Made by a program: the position numbers and the translations under genes. Under the pieces are notes generated by a model, which saw only the letters and a list, made by a program, of their open reading frames with translations, ran no database searches and had not been told where the DNA came from. Shown piece by piece: positions 52,649-62,774 of a stretch of 64,000 bases of DNA. Every line of letters starts with the position of its first letter. Within the stretch, counting starts at the first letter, position 1. The DNA comes from Dyadobacter sp. 3J3. GTDB taxonomy: Bacteria > Bacteroidota > Bacteroidia > Cytophagales > Spirosomataceae. The DNA is taken from positions 309,960 to 373,959 of the forward strand of contig NZ_VTOL01000009.1 of assembly GCF_009801115.1 (NCBI RefSeq). Reading direction: 5' to 3'.

Positions 52649-53188
52649 CTAAACCCCGACTCCCGCCAGTTCCTTCTCCATAAACAAATAATTCTCTTCA
52701 TCAAAACACACGAAAATCACTTTTTCAATTTTATCATTTTTAGAAAGAAACTTCGAAACCGTTTGAACAGCTACTTGTGCAGCGTCAAATTTTGGGTAAC
52801 CATAAACGCCTGTACTGATATTTGGAAAAGCAATGGATTGACAACCATTCATTACTGCCAGTTGCATGGAATTGATGTAACAATTAGAAAGCTTTTCAGT
52901 TTTATCTTCCCCGCCGCCATTCCAAACCGGTCCAACGGTATGGATTACGAACTTTGATGGTAGTTTTCCCGCTGTGGTAATTACGGCCTCACCAGTTTTA
53001 CAGCCACCTTGGCGGGCAATAATTTCCCTGCATTCTTCCAAAATTTCAGGCCCGCCAGCCCGATGAATTGCTCCATCCACACCTCCGCCACCCAGTAAGG
53101 AAGAATTTGCCGCATTAACTATCGCGTCCACAGAAAGTTTCGTTATATCACCTTTAATAAGTTCAATTCTGGATGTAGATTTATTCAT
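52649..53188 (-). CDS. Macrodomain O-acetyl-ADP-ribose deacetylase
   Basis: A protein of 179 residues from the ATG at 53188 (ATG 53194 and TTG 53200 are alternatives). The macrodomain is YmdB-like: IELIKGDITKLSVDAIVNAANSSLLGGGGVDGAIHRAGG with the catalytic Asn and Asp, HTVGPVWNGG, and FPNISTGVYGYP for the ribose-phosphate loop. It hydrolyses O-acetyl-ADP-ribose or removes ADP-ribose from proteins. Stands next to a tandem repeat, unrelated to the neighbouring response regulator. Confidence 0.88.
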   Translation of the reverse strand: MNKSTSRIELIKGDITKLSVDAIVNAANSSLLGGGGVDGAIHRAGGPEILEECREIIARQGGCKTGEAVITTAGKLPSKFVIHTVGPVWNGGGEDKTEKLSNCYINSMQLAVMNGCQSIAFPNISTGVYGYPKFDAAQVAVQTVSKFLSKNDKIEKVIFVCFDEENYLFMEKELAGVGV

Positions 53189-53245
53189 AGCCATTTCCAA
53201 AAAAAGTTATATCCTGTTAAAATTTCGATTTTATCAAAGTTGTGA

Positions 53246-53671
53246 TTATAAAAATTCAGCAGGTGAAATGCATTCTCTCCAATAGTCCACAATCGTCTGG
53301 ATTGTTCTTTTAAAGTCATCAAATGACGCAGGTTTTTTGAAAAAGCCCTGAATCGAATTTGAGTACGCATCCATTACCAGTTCATGGTTGGCACCCGTTG
53401 TAAAAAATAAATATGGAATACATTTTACACTTTCCTGTTCATGATTTTGCACGCTGTTCCTGATTTCAAAGCCGTTCATTTTAGGCATATTGATATCGGA
53501 TAAAATAAGTAATGGCCTGGAATCTGTTGTACCCAAATATTCCATCGCTTTTATACCATCATCAAAAAACAAAACCTCATTATTGTATGGAAGATTTTTA
53601 AAAGTTTCCTCAATCAAAAACTGATCTTCCAAATCATCTTCAATAACAATGATTGGTCCGTCAATATTCAT
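53246..53671 (-). CDS. Single-domain response regulator
   Basis: A 141-residue receiver: acidic pair IVIEDDLEDQFLIE, phosphorylation site LLILSDINMPKMNGFE, switch Thr in YLFFTTGA and Lys in FFKKPASFDDF. It ends with PASFDDFKRTIQTIV, without an output domain. This is the same class as the gene at 43560-44009, found 10 kb away. Confidence 0.88.
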   Translation of the reverse strand: MNIDGPIIVIEDDLEDQFLIEETFKNLPYNNEVLFFDDGIKAMEYLGTTDSRPLLILSDINMPKMNGFEIRNSVQNHEQESVKCIPYLFFTTGANHELVMDAYSNSIQGFFKKPASFDDFKRTIQTIVDYWRECISPAEFL

Positions 53672-53780
53672 AATTTGTTAAGTTTAGTATAGAAGTAACA
53701 CTGTCCAGTTACTGATTAAAAGAACCATTCCCATAGACTGACTTAACGCTTCATTATTTTTAAGATTTTGAGGTAATAAA

Positions 53781-53803
53781 AAAGCCCGGAAAGTCCGGGC
53801 TCA
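53781..53803 (-). terminator. Terminator of the ASCH-like gene
   Basis: Minus-strand stem AGCCCGGA / TCCGGGCT with a three-base loop, followed by a T run. Confidence 0.8.
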
Positions 53804-53813
53804 TAAAAAAATA

Positions 53814-54395
53814 TTATTTGCTTATTAATTTCAGATATTCCTCGCCAAGAGGTGTCAGGGTATACCCAGGTTCATGGCTTATCGTAAGACCGAGCGCCTT
53901 CAATTTTCTTATATTCAATTTGAGCCATTCTTTTTCTTTTTTTGCCTTAATCGCCAAATCAGCAGCCCGCAGTTTCGGGTTTTCCTGAATTGCGATCAAA
54001 GTTTTTGTAGTCCACTTACCGATCTTGCTGAATTTATCAAGATTTTCCAGAGCGAGTTTCAGTTCTTCCAATTCCTCTTCATCAATTGTCGCATTTTCGC
54101 TCAACTCAACATGAGGATTTTCTGAATCAAATGCTACTTCAATTTTATAAATATCACCGTCTTTCTGACTTTCCAGAAGCTGAATTAAAGGAAGTGCCGC
54201 TGTGAATCCAGCCTTTTGTGCGTCTTCGTCTGTAATTTTATCAAGATCCGTTTTTTCCGTTGAAACAATTCGGATCACACCTACGCTGGTTTTTACAAGA
54301 CCGCCGGCACTCACCTGAAGCTTCTTCCATTTACGGAATGCCAGTGAAATGCTTCCTGCCTTTATTCCTTCGAGATGTTTTAATTTAATGAGCAT
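53814..54395 (-). CDS. ASCH-like RNA-binding-fold protein with winged-helix tail
   Basis: A 193-residue protein. Residues 1-105 resemble the ASCH/PUA-like fold: LEGIKAGSISLAFRKWKKL, GVIRIVSTEKTDLDKITDEDAQKAGF, matching the family words (R-K-W, and the ITEEDA-like step). Residues 115-193 are a helical winged-helix-like region (LRAADLAIKAKKEKEWLKLNI, GYTLTPLGEEYLKL). ASCH domains often act in RNA or nucleotide handling. The fusion with a winged helix suggests a regulator. No binding partner is near. Confidence 0.7.
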   Translation of the reverse strand: MLIKLKHLEGIKAGSISLAFRKWKKLQVSAGGLVKTSVGVIRIVSTEKTDLDKITDEDAQKAGFTAALPLIQLLESQKDGDIYKIEVAFDSENPHVELSENATIDEEELEELKLALENLDKFSKIGKWTTKTLIAIQENPKLRAADLAIKAKKEKEWLKLNIRKLKALGLTISHEPGYTLTPLGEEYLKLISK

Positions 54396-54552
54396 AATTA
54401 ATCAATTTCAAAATTTTCATAAAGATAACCTTTCTGGCTCAAAAAATCTGACTTGAATATTTGATCAGCGAATCAAGGCAATCTTAAAATCTATCTGGCA
54501 GGATTATTTATTATATCACAATATAACTATCACTTCCTTAGCTAACGCAACC

Positions 54553-54903
54553 ATGACTAACCCAACACTACAAAACTGTATTGACCTTTGCAACGCTTGT
54601 GCTGCCGCGTGCAACTATTGTGCAAGCGCATGTTTGAAAGAAAATGATGTGAATATGCAGGCAAAATGTATAAACCTGGATTTACAATGCGCCGCTTTAT
54701 GTTATGCTACGGCACAATTACTAACGCTGGACAGTGAATTTGCAGATGATCTTTGTAAAGTTTGTGCTGATGTTTGCAATGCATGCGCAGAAGAATGTGA
54801 AAAACATGCCGCCATGGGAATGAAACATTGTGAAATGTGTGCAGAAGCATGTAGAAATTGCGCCAAAGCTTGTGAAGAAATGGTACAACTTGAAGCCAAA
54901 TAA
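54553..54903 (+). CDS. Cys-rich four-helix copper-binding protein (Csp-like)
   Basis: A 116-residue protein with 21 cysteines lining four helices: CIDLCNACAAACNYCASACL, KCINLDLQCAALC, LCKVCADVCNACAEECEKHA and HCEMCAEACRNCAKACEE. The spacing CxxxC repeats is that of the DUF326/Csp copper-storage proteins, which hold many Cu(I) ions in the bundle core. There is no signal peptide, so it would be cytosolic (Csp3-like). A terminator hairpin follows. Confidence 0.88.
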   Translation: MTNPTLQNCIDLCNACAAACNYCASACLKENDVNMQAKCINLDLQCAALCYATAQLLTLDSEFADDLCKVCADVCNACAEECEKHAAMGMKHCEMCAEACRNCAKACEEMVQLEAK

Positions 54904-54939
54904 ATAAAGCGCTGGTACGTTTTAATTTAACAGATATAT

Positions 54940-54975
54940 AAAAGCTCCGTGTTATTCAGTTAACAGGGAGCTTTT
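54940..54975 (+). terminator. Terminator of the copper-protein gene
   Basis: AAAAGCTCC / GGAGCTTTT outer stem with an inner GTT / AAC pair. Confidence 0.75.
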
Positions 54976-55098
54976 GGTATTTATTATAATTACTTTGCAT
55001 TCACCTCTACGAAGTATTTCTATAAAATTTCGAAAATAATCTACACCGATAATTAACAAGCTGTATATTAGATAAAAATTTAATAACCAGCGCATTCT

Positions 55099-58000
55099 AT
55101 GAAAAGACTTTTCCTCAGCTTAATTTTCTTTTGCAGTATTTTTAAAGGTTACGCACAGAATAATCAACCTGCGACAAGTAGGATTGAAGCAGAAAATTAC
55201 ACACAAATGAGCGGTGTTTCAACGGAAAACACAAGCGATACAGGCGGTGGACTCAACGTTGGACATATTGATGCGAACGATTGGATGGATTACCAGATCC
55301 AGGTCTCTTCAGCCGGAACTTATACTTTTAATTTCCGGGTAGCCAATAGTTATGGAAACGGGAATATAGAAATCCAGAATATTACTGGTGCCGTGCTTGG
55401 ACAAATAAATGTTCCACAAACAGGTGGATGGCAAAGCTGGACTACAATTACTACACAGGCTACATTACCAACAGGAAACCAGACAATCAGACTTTTTGCA
55501 CGAGGAGGAGAATTTAACTTTAACTGGTTTGAAACCTATCAGGAAAATTTTATCCCTGGGAAAATTGAAGCAGAAAACTTTATAGCAACCAGCGGATCAG
55601 GAACGGATACTGCGGAAGATATCGGCGGTGGGCTGGATGTAAGCTGGATCGGTGATAACAGCTGGATGGATTACGATGTTAACGTACTTTCTGCCGGAAT
55701 ATATACTTTCAAATTTCGTATCGCTAATGGTTTTAGTGACGATGCTTCTCTCGCTTTAAAAGCTGCCGATGGAACTATATTGGGAGAAATCAACAATCTT
55801 CCACGCACGGGTGGTATGCAAGGCTGGGCAACCACGAGCATGTTTGTGACTTTGCCCGCTGGAAAACAAACGCTACGTGTTTTTGCGAAAAAGGGAGTTT
55901 TCAGCCTTAACTGGTTTGATGTTTCAGGTGCAAAAGCAGTACCAGGAAGAATAGAGGCCGAAAATTATGATGTCGCCAGTGACGTCCGTCCCGAGGATAC
56001 CGCAGATTCGGATGGTGTGAAAGATTTAGGATATATTGATGATGGCGATTTTATGGACTACAATGTCAATATTGCAGCAGCCGGAACTTATAACTTCAAC
56101 TTCAGAATAGCCAATCAATATGGAAACGGTAATATTCAGGTAAAAAATGCAGGTGGAATTATACTTGGAGAAACTGATGTGCCTCTGACTGGCGGATGGC
56201 AGGTTTGGAAAAACATTAATACCACGGCAACTTTGCCGGCCGGAAATCAGATCATCAGAATCTATGCAAACCGCGGAACTTTCAATTTCAATTGGTTTGA
56301 GGTAACCAAAACAAATCTTATCCCTGGAAAAGTGCAGGCTGAAAATTTCAGTGCTGTAAATGGTGTTGCGACTGAAAATACAGAGGATGCAGACGGAGGC
56401 CAGGATATTGGCTGGATCGGAGACAACAACTGGATGGATTATAATGTGAAGGTGGCCTCAGCAGGTTTTTATACTTTCAAATTCAGAGTTGCCAATGGAT
56501 TCAGTGATGATGCTTCGCTTGAACTTCGAGCCGCCGACGGTTCCGTTTTAGGTCAAATCAATAATCTTCCTCGTACAGGAGGCATGCAAGGATGGGGAAG
56601 CGCCAATCTGGTAGCTCAGTTGCCCGCTGGCGATCAGATTTTACGTGTTTTTTCAAAAAAGGGAGTTTGGAGCCTTAACTGGTTTGAAGGAACTTCCTCC
56701 CGGACGTTACCAGGAAAAATTGAAGCTGAAAGTTTTGATGTAGCAAGTGATGTTAGAACTGAGGATACTCAGGATGTTGATGGTGTTAAAAACGTAAATA
56801 ATATTGATGCCGGTGATTACCTTGATTATAACGTCAATATAGCATCAGCCGGAATATATACTTTTAACTTCCGGGTTTTTAAAAGTTATGGAGACGGACT
56901 TATTCAAATAAAAAATGCTGCCGGAGCAGTTCTAGGCCAGGTAGAAGTTCCAATTTCAGGCTGGCAAAATTATGTAACGATAACAACCACGGCAACACTT
57001 CCAGCCGGAAGTCAGCTAATACGACTTTATGCCGATAAAGGAGATTTTTACTTCAACTGGTTTGAAGTGATCAAAGGAGGAACGGTACCGGTTAAAACTC
57101 CTTCCGTTATTACATTTGGTGAACTTCCTTCAAAATTGGCAGGATCTGCACCTTTTGACCTGACTGCATCCAGTACCAATACTGAAACACCTATTATTTT
57201 TGCTTCTTCAAACCCTTCTGTTGTTTCTGTTTCAAATCAAACGGGAAGTTGGAAAGCAACAATTTTAGCAGCTGGCTCAGCAGTCATTACTGCATCTCAG
57301 GCGGAAAGTATTGGTTTTGGTGCGGCAGAAAATGTAGTTAGAACTCAAATTATTCAATCTGTATCTACACCGGTTGATCCCGAAAATCCCTCGACGGCTG
57401 TCAAAATCCCGTTGGATCCAAAACGCTGGTATCAATTAAATAATACCAGTAACGGACTGGATGCCTTGTTTGATGGTGATACGCAGACAGAAGTTAATAC
57501 GGGTTACGGACTTGCACTGGATCGCTACGACGCTTATTATCCTTTGCTTGATGGAGAACAAATTACATTGGAAAGTATCAAGTTTTTTGATTTCACGGGT
57601 ACTTTTAAAGATAATCCAATGATATTATCTGTCATTACCGATCAATGGGAACGCATTCCGGTTGCAACGTTTACAGGTGAAGTTTACAATGGCTGGGTTG
57701 GCCCTTATCCTGGCAGACAGCTGGCGGGTGACGCACTATTCAAACTTGACAATAAAGTTACCAATATCCGTTATCTGGTATTAAGTATAAAACATGGCTT
57801 TCCAACGGAAATGGAATTGTATGGGACTTATCAACCTACTACAAAAGCAATTACCCCAATCCCTAAAAAAGATATCAAATTAAGAGATTTGTTTGGAGTT
57901 AATGCTTACGAATGGAATTTTGAAGACGGTCAAAGTCCATGGGAAATAAGTGAAACTAAAATGAATGCTGCAAAAAGTTTCACAGGAATCCGCCACTATA

Positions 58001-59682
58001 TGGACTGGGAAAAACTTGAAGCAAACGAAGGACAGTTTTCTTATAACCCAACGCTTAGCGGCGGCTGGAATTATGACGCGATTTACGAGCGTTGCAAAGC
58101 CGCAAACATTGAAGTATTGGCATGTTTAAAAACAGTTCCAGGCTGGATGTTGGCTACCTATCCTGAAACGGAGCGTGATGCTGAAAATGTCCCTGTGCGT
58201 TATGGAAAGGATTTTGCTGATCCATTATCGTACAAAGATCAGGCAAGAGTGGCTTTTCAATACATTGCCCGTTATGGAAGTAATACCAATATTGACCCTG
58301 CCTTATTAAGTGTTTATTCACTTCCGAGATGGACAGGAGATAATCCAAACACAATAAAAATCGGGCTTAATCTGATCAAATACATTGAGTGCGATAACGA
58401 ACGTGACAAATGGTGGAAGGGCAGAAAAGGCTATCAGACTGCCCGCGAATATGCTGCCAATTTATCTGCTTTTTACGACGGACATAAAAATACAATGGGA
58501 CCAGGATTTGGAGTAAAAAATGCTGATCCTAACATTAAAGTTGTCAATGCAGGCTTAGTGACCGGCCCTGATTATATCAAAGGAATGGTTGACTGGTGCA
58601 GAGAGTTTCGTGGATACAATGCGGATGGTACTGTAAATCTGTGCTGGGATATAATTAATTTCCATTTGTATACAGATGATGCTTCATCATCTCAAAGCGG
58701 AACTTCAACACGCGGAGCAGCTCCGGAGGTTACCAATGCCAATCAGATTCTTGATAATTTTGTACAGGTTTCTCATGATATTTCCCGTGATATGCCCGTT
58801 TGGATTACCGAAGCAGGGTATGACATTGCTCAGACAAGTCCGTTAAAAGCTGTTCCAATTGGCAACAAATCTACCTTGGAAACACAGGGCGACTGGATAT
58901 TAAGAACTTCATTATTTTCTGCCCGTCACGGTGTATCGAAAATGTTCTTTTACCAAATGTATGATGATAATGCCGGAGGTGGAATATTCGGCAGTTCAGG
59001 TTTGATAAATGAAGATCAGTCGCGCAGACCAACTGCTGATTATTTTTATCAGGTTAATAAACTTTTCGGAGAATACAGTTATAAAGAAACTACCTATCAG
59101 GACCCTATTCTTGACCGTTACGAAAGTGATGGAAAATCATTATATATTTTAACCGTTCCCGATGAAAAGGACAGAACTGCAAATTACACCTTGCATGTTG
59201 GAGATTTTTCTCACGCAAAAATATATCGTCCCAAAGCTGGAAGTGATAATATGGACATGGAAGAAGTAGAAGTTACAGCCGGAAATATTACAGTAACCGC
59301 CACCGAGACGCCGATGTTTGTTGTAGGCTCCGCATCCAATGCCAGAATAGCGTCAACGGATTCCGTCGCAATATTGGCTTCGCTAATTACTACCTTACCA
59401 GCGAACGAAAGTGCTTTGACATTACACGAGTCTGTTCAGATTTATCCTAATCCAGCAGCTCGTTATATTTCAATTGATGTAATGAACAAAAATGATTCTC
59501 CGGTTGAAATCAATGTATTTGATGCTGGCATAGGAAGACTTCACAAACAATTACGTGTTAATAAAGAAAACCAGTCTGAGCTAAAAGGAATCGATATTTC
59601 AACGTTGCCGGTAGGTGTTTATATTATCGAAATTAAACAGGGTAACGACAGGGCTTTCAGAAAAGTGATTAAAGGATTATAA
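55099..59682 (+). CDS. Giant T9SS-secreted glycosidase with five CBM6-like modules
   Basis: A 1527-residue extracellular protein: signal peptide (residues 1-21), then five CBM6-like beta-sandwiches at about 28, 153, 283, 409 and 538, each opening with IEAEN- or QAEN-type words. Modules 1, 3 and 5 share YGNGNIQ-like loops, modules 2 and 4 share GFSDDASL. Next are an Ig-like domain (about 665-754), an F5/8-type or jelly-roll domain (772-914), a TIM-barrel glycosidase (920-1340) with likely acid/base Glu1101 (ECDNERDKW) and nucleophile Glu1238 (WITEAGYD), and a YPNP-type sorting domain (about 1447-1527). It probably degrades plant or algal polysaccharide at the cell surface. GH family (5, 30, 39 or similar clan A) not fixed. 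Confidence 0.85.
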   Translation: MKRLFLSLIFFCSIFKGYAQNNQPATSRIEAENYTQMSGVSTENTSDTGGGLNVGHIDANDWMDYQIQVSSAGTYTFNFRVANSYGNGNIEIQNITGAVLGQINVPQTGGWQSWTTITTQATLPTGNQTIRLFARGGEFNFNWFETYQENFIPGKIEAENFIATSGSGTDTAEDIGGGLDVSWIGDNSWMDYDVNVLSAGIYTFKFRIANGFSDDASLALKAADGTILGEINNLPRTGGMQGWATTSMFVTLPAGKQTLRVFAKKGVFSLNWFDVSGAKAVPGRIEAENYDVASDVRPEDTADSDGVKDLGYIDDGDFMDYNVNIAAAGTYNFNFRIANQYGNGNIQVKNAGGIILGETDVPLTGGWQVWKNINTTATLPAGNQIIRIYANRGTFNFNWFEVTKTNLIPGKVQAENFSAVNGVATENTEDADGGQDIGWIGDNNWMDYNVKVASAGFYTFKFRVANGFSDDASLELRAADGSVLGQINNLPRTGGMQGWGSANLVAQLPAGDQILRVFSKKGVWSLNWFEGTSSRTLPGKIEAESFDVASDVRTEDTQDVDGVKNVNNIDAGDYLDYNVNIASAGIYTFNFRVFKSYGDGLIQIKNAAGAVLGQVEVPISGWQNYVTITTTATLPAGSQLIRLYADKGDFYFNWFEVIKGGTVPVKTPSVITFGELPSKLAGSAPFDLTASSTNTETPIIFASSNPSVVSVSNQTGSWKATILAAGSAVITASQAESIGFGAAENVVRTQIIQSVSTPVDPENPSTAVKIPLDPKRWYQLNNTSNGLDALFDGDTQTEVNTGYGLALDRYDAYYPLLDGEQITLESIKFFDFTGTFKDNPMILSVITDQWERIPVATFTGEVYNGWVGPYPGRQLAGDALFKLDNKVTNIRYLVLSIKHGFPTEMELYGTYQPTTKAITPIPKKDIKLRDLFGVNAYEWNFEDGQSPWEISETKMNAAKSFTGIRHYMDWEKLEANEGQFSYNPTLSGGWNYDAIYERCKAANIEVLACLKTVPGWMLATYPETERDAENVPVRYGKDFADPLSYKDQARVAFQYIARYGSNTNIDPALLSVYSLPRWTGDNPNTIKIGLNLIKYIECDNERDKWWKGRKGYQTAREYAANLSAFYDGHKNTMGPGFGVKNADPNIKVVNAGLVTGPDYIKGMVDWCREFRGYNADGTVNLCWDIINFHLYTDDASSSQSGTSTRGAAPEVTNANQILDNFVQVSHDISRDMPVWITEAGYDIAQTSPLKAVPIGNKSTLETQGDWILRTSLFSARHGVSKMFFYQMYDDNAGGGIFGSSGLINEDQSRRPTADYFYQVNKLFGEYSYKETTYQDPILDRYESDGKSLYILTVPDEKDRTANYTLHVGDFSHAKIYRPKAGSDNMDMEEVEVTAGNITVTATETPMFVVGSASNARIASTDSVAILASLITTLPANESALTLHESVQIYPNPAARYISIDVMNKNDSPVEINVFDAGIGRLHKQLRVNKENQSELKGIDISTLPVGVYIIEIKQGNDRAFRKVIKGL

Positions 59683-59710
59683 TTGGAGAAATTCATTTAA
59701 TACTATTTTG

Positions 59711-59747
59711 AAAAGGTTGGTCGGTCTCCGGCCAACCTTTATTTTTG
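59711..59747 (+). terminator. Terminator of the glycosidase gene
   Basis: AAAGGTTGGTCGG / CCGGCCAACCTTT stem followed by T residues. Confidence 0.85.
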
Positions 59748-59819
59748 GTCAAAATATCTATTGAACAGGATCGCTTTTAGTACTGATCATTCTAAAAGAA
59801 TTATTAAAAAAAATAAACT

Positions 59820-60242
59820 ATGAAAATTCATCAGCAGGCATTTAGCTTGAAAGAAAAAAGAAGAGGATTTCATATCATTACGAATGAAGTACTTTATGCC
59901 TTACCACAGATCAACGAAATAAAAACAGGCATGTGCCAGGTTTTTATCCAGCACACTTCGGCTTCTCTGACTATCAATGAAAATGCAGACCCAACAGTCA
60001 GAAAAGATTTTGAAATGTTTTTCAATAAAACCGTTAAGGAAAACGATCCCGATTATCAGCACGATTATGAAGGCTCGGATGATATGCCTGCGCATCTCAA
60101 ATCATCTATATTAGGTAGCTCCGTTTTAATTCCTATTCGAAATGGCAAACTTGCCTTGGGGACATGGCAGGGAATTTACTTGTGTGAGCATAGAGACCGC
60201 GGCGGAAGCAGAAGTTTTATTGCTACGGTTTGGGGTGAGTAA
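59820..60242 (+). CDS. yjbQ: YjbQ-family protein (secondary thiamine-phosphate synthase type)
   Basis: A 140-residue protein of the UPF0047 family. Motifs: RRGFHIITNEVL, GMCQVFIQHTSASLTINENAD, the acidic NDPDYQHDYEGSDDMPAHLKSSI element and the GTWQGIYLCEHRDRGG ending with metal-like residues. The family's general role is unclear; some members substitute for ThiE in E. coli. The gene is isolated. Confidence 0.9.
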   Translation: MKIHQQAFSLKEKRRGFHIITNEVLYALPQINEIKTGMCQVFIQHTSASLTINENADPTVRKDFEMFFNKTVKENDPDYQHDYEGSDDMPAHLKSSILGSSVLIPIRNGKLALGTWQGIYLCEHRDRGGSRSFIATVWGE

Positions 60243-60249
60243 TTCGTTT

Positions 60250-61551
60250 TTATTTTAACCATTTATCAAACCATGCGAAAGCATCTTTCTGCATATCTTC
60301 ATCAAATTTATGAGGCCCGTCATAAAATAACGCCCTATATTTTTCCGGCGCATTGGCCTTTTTATAAACTTCACCAAGAATTTTGTCCGCATTTTTCATT
60401 TCTGAAAGTGTATACAATTCATCCTGATTGTTATTTTGGATTAAGGTAGGCAAAGGAACACGTAAGCCCAGAATTTCAGGAAATTCCAGATATTTTGGTA
60501 ATAACGGGGCATAAGTCATCCAGGTGTGCGTAAAAGATTTGTTCAGGATTAAATCATTCCATGTTGTCATAAATCCTACACAAACAGCGCATTTTATTCG
60601 GGGATCAAGTCCCCCCAGATAAACTGTTCTTAATCCGCCACCAGATAATCCGCCGCAGCCAATCCGCTCCGGATCGACTTCTTTCCTATCACTCAAAATT
60701 GAAAGTGCAACCCTGTCTTCCGTAAGCACAATTCCCGGCCAGGTAGTACCTGCGCAGAAAAGCGACTTGGACATTACATGTTCATGAGCCGCAGCCCACT
60801 CATTATACTTTCTTATATTATCTTCATTTTCCGGATCCAGGTCTGATTTATTTGTTACGTCGAGTTCACCATAATCTAATCCTTCTACATCTTTATACAA
60901 AACACGTCGGCTTCCGAAAGCAAATATGTCATGTATCAAAACAACATATCCTTTCTTTGCTATTTCATTAGCCCACGCTTTTCCGTCATAATCGGTTCGC
61001 TGATGCTCCGCAATGAGCAGATGTTGATTATCGGAAGTTTTGACAATTTTTCCAAATCCAAAATACTTTTTTGCTGCGTGATCATGTAATGCGAGAATAC
61101 CAGGCAATGGTTTTGTAACACCCGCAGGTTTGAGCAATATCGCTTTTGTCGGTCTTCCATAAGGAAGTTGCCAGAAAAGTTCTTCCACATCCAGTCCATC
61201 ATAGACATATTTTTTTTCAATGGTCACATTGGGAATTTCTGTAATTTCCGGACTGGCTATTACATCGTTCACTTTCTTCAAAACTTCTTTTTTCCAGGAA
61301 TCAATTTCCGTCCACTCAGGATTTATAAACGAAAGTTCGCCAATATCTTTCCTGAGCGAAGCTGCCCACTGGCCGTAATCACCAATAATACTTTTAGCAG
61401 ATGCCATCTTCAACGATTTTTGCTGGATTTTGAAATAATCAGTGAAAAATTCAACTGGTTTTATCTTCACAAAAGGAATAAATAAAACGGATTTGAAAGT
61501 ATTTCTAAGAAATCTTCGCTTTGAAAAATCTGCTTTAAAAATCTCTTTCAT
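60250..61551 (-). CDS. Exported alpha/beta hydrolase (acetyl-xylan-esterase-like)
   Basis: A 433-residue protein with an N-terminal RRFLRNTFKSVLFIPFV stretch, possibly a Tat or signal anchor. Hydrolase motifs: PLPGILALHDHAAKK, IAKKGYVVLIHDIFAFGSRR, the nucleophile CGGLSGGGLRTVYLGG, an acid in IQNNNQDELY and the His in YDGPHKFDEDM. Similar proteins (Abhydrolase_7 type) occur in plant-polysaccharide utilisation loci. It is cotranscribed with, and downstream of, the acyltransferase-like membrane protein at 61567, 16 bases away. Confidence 0.78.
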   Translation of the reverse strand: MKEIFKADFSKRRFLRNTFKSVLFIPFVKIKPVEFFTDYFKIQQKSLKMASAKSIIGDYGQWAASLRKDIGELSFINPEWTEIDSWKKEVLKKVNDVIASPEITEIPNVTIEKKYVYDGLDVEELFWQLPYGRPTKAILLKPAGVTKPLPGILALHDHAAKKYFGFGKIVKTSDNQHLLIAEHQRTDYDGKAWANEIAKKGYVVLIHDIFAFGSRRVLYKDVEGLDYGELDVTNKSDLDPENEDNIRKYNEWAAAHEHVMSKSLFCAGTTWPGIVLTEDRVALSILSDRKEVDPERIGCGGLSGGGLRTVYLGGLDPRIKCAVCVGFMTTWNDLILNKSFTHTWMTYAPLLPKYLEFPEILGLRVPLPTLIQNNNQDELYTLSEMKNADKILGEVYKKANAPEKYRALFYDGPHKFDEDMQKDAFAWFDKWLK

Positions 61552-61566
61552 ATCATTGTTGCACTC

Positions 61567-62682
61567 TTATATTTTTACGACAATCTTGTTTTTGTATAAA
61601 AAATAAAGAAACAACCAGACGAGAGCCAAACCTCCAAGTGTATTAAATACTTCGTGCCATTTCTCTGCGGTATGCATATATAGGCCTGCAAAAAGTAAAC
61701 GGGAAGATTCATTAAAATCTATAAAACGAACAGCCAAATAAATGACCAGCGAATTCATACCAATTACACGAAAGAAAAAAGACCACTTTATATAACCCTT
61801 AACATCTATTAGCCAGTAAAATATGGCAAGAAAAATAAAAGAAATACCCGCGGTAAGAAGGATAAAAGAACTCGACCAAAGATGTTTATTTATCGGAAAT
61901 AATAATCCCCAAAGTATCCCAAATACGATTCCTGAAAACCCGAGAGAAAATAACCACTTCAATTTTATTGATTGAGCTGTGGATTGATTTAGAATATCCC
62001 CTGCAAGCGTACCGAAAATGGTTAGACAAATTGCAGGGAACTGCGTCAGAATTGCTAATTCATCATAAGTGCCCTGCTTCAATTTCCCCGGCATAAAATT
62101 TCTGTCAAACCAGCCAACCAGATTTCCTTCGAACGAAAAATCTCCGGCTTGAAAACCCGGCGCCGGAATCAGCAGTAATATGAAATAATAAAATATCAGC
62201 AGACCAAAGGCCCAAAACAAACGGTATGTCCAGGAGAAATTAAGATACAACAGCGCACCGACAAAAGTAGCTAATCCTATCCTTCCCAATACGCTGCCAT
62301 ATCGGATATGCACTGGATCAAAAATATCCAATGGCGCATTTTTATCAAGAATCCCTAAAAAAATAAGAACAATCATTCTTGTAAAAACTTTACTCAGTAA
62401 CTTCTTCTTAGAAATATTTTTGTCCAATCCGCCACTCAGGCTAAATGCAAGAGAAGTCCCTGCAAGAAACAGGAATAATGGAAAAATGAAATCATAAAAA
62501 GTGAATCCATGCCATTCCGGATGTTCAAATTGATCTGCAAGTGCGTCAATAAAAGATATTCCAGTTTTACCTTTGAGGAGAAAAATAAAGGTTCCACCGC
62601 CCGCAATCATGAACATATCAAATCCTCTTAATGCATCAATCGACGCTAGCCGCCGTGGAAGGGGCTTAGAAATAGTTGTCAT
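61567..62682 (-). CDS. Heparan-alpha-glucosaminide N-acetyltransferase-like membrane protein
   Basis: A 371-residue protein from the ATG at 62682 (frame opens to 62721). About ten hydrophobic helices; the family words RLASIDALRGFDMFMIAGGG and the HGFTFYDFIFPLFLFLAGTSLAFSL are typical of DUF5009/NagX and HGSNAT-like proteins. RIGLATFVGALLY and LGGLALVWLFLYFL follow. Eukaryotic relatives move acetyl groups across membranes onto glucosamine. In Bacteroidota they occur beside glycan enzymes; substrate not known. It precedes the hydrolase gene at 60250 in a two-gene operon. Confidence 0.8.
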   Translation of the reverse strand: MTTISKPLPRRLASIDALRGFDMFMIAGGGTFIFLLKGKTGISFIDALADQFEHPEWHGFTFYDFIFPLFLFLAGTSLAFSLSGGLDKNISKKKLLSKVFTRMIVLIFLGILDKNAPLDIFDPVHIRYGSVLGRIGLATFVGALLYLNFSWTYRLFWAFGLLIFYYFILLLIPAPGFQAGDFSFEGNLVGWFDRNFMPGKLKQGTYDELAILTQFPAICLTIFGTLAGDILNQSTAQSIKLKWLFSLGFSGIVFGILWGLLFPINKHLWSSSFILLTAGISFIFLAIFYWLIDVKGYIKWSFFFRVIGMNSLVIYLAVRFIDFNESSRLLFAGLYMHTAEKWHEVFNTLGGLALVWLFLYFLYKNKIVVKI

Positions 62683-62774
62683 AATCAGGTTTAGGATATT
62701 TATATTAGAAAGCATGTGCACGGGCCTTTCTAATATAACATACTGATTGTGATGATAAACTGACTATATTTTGG

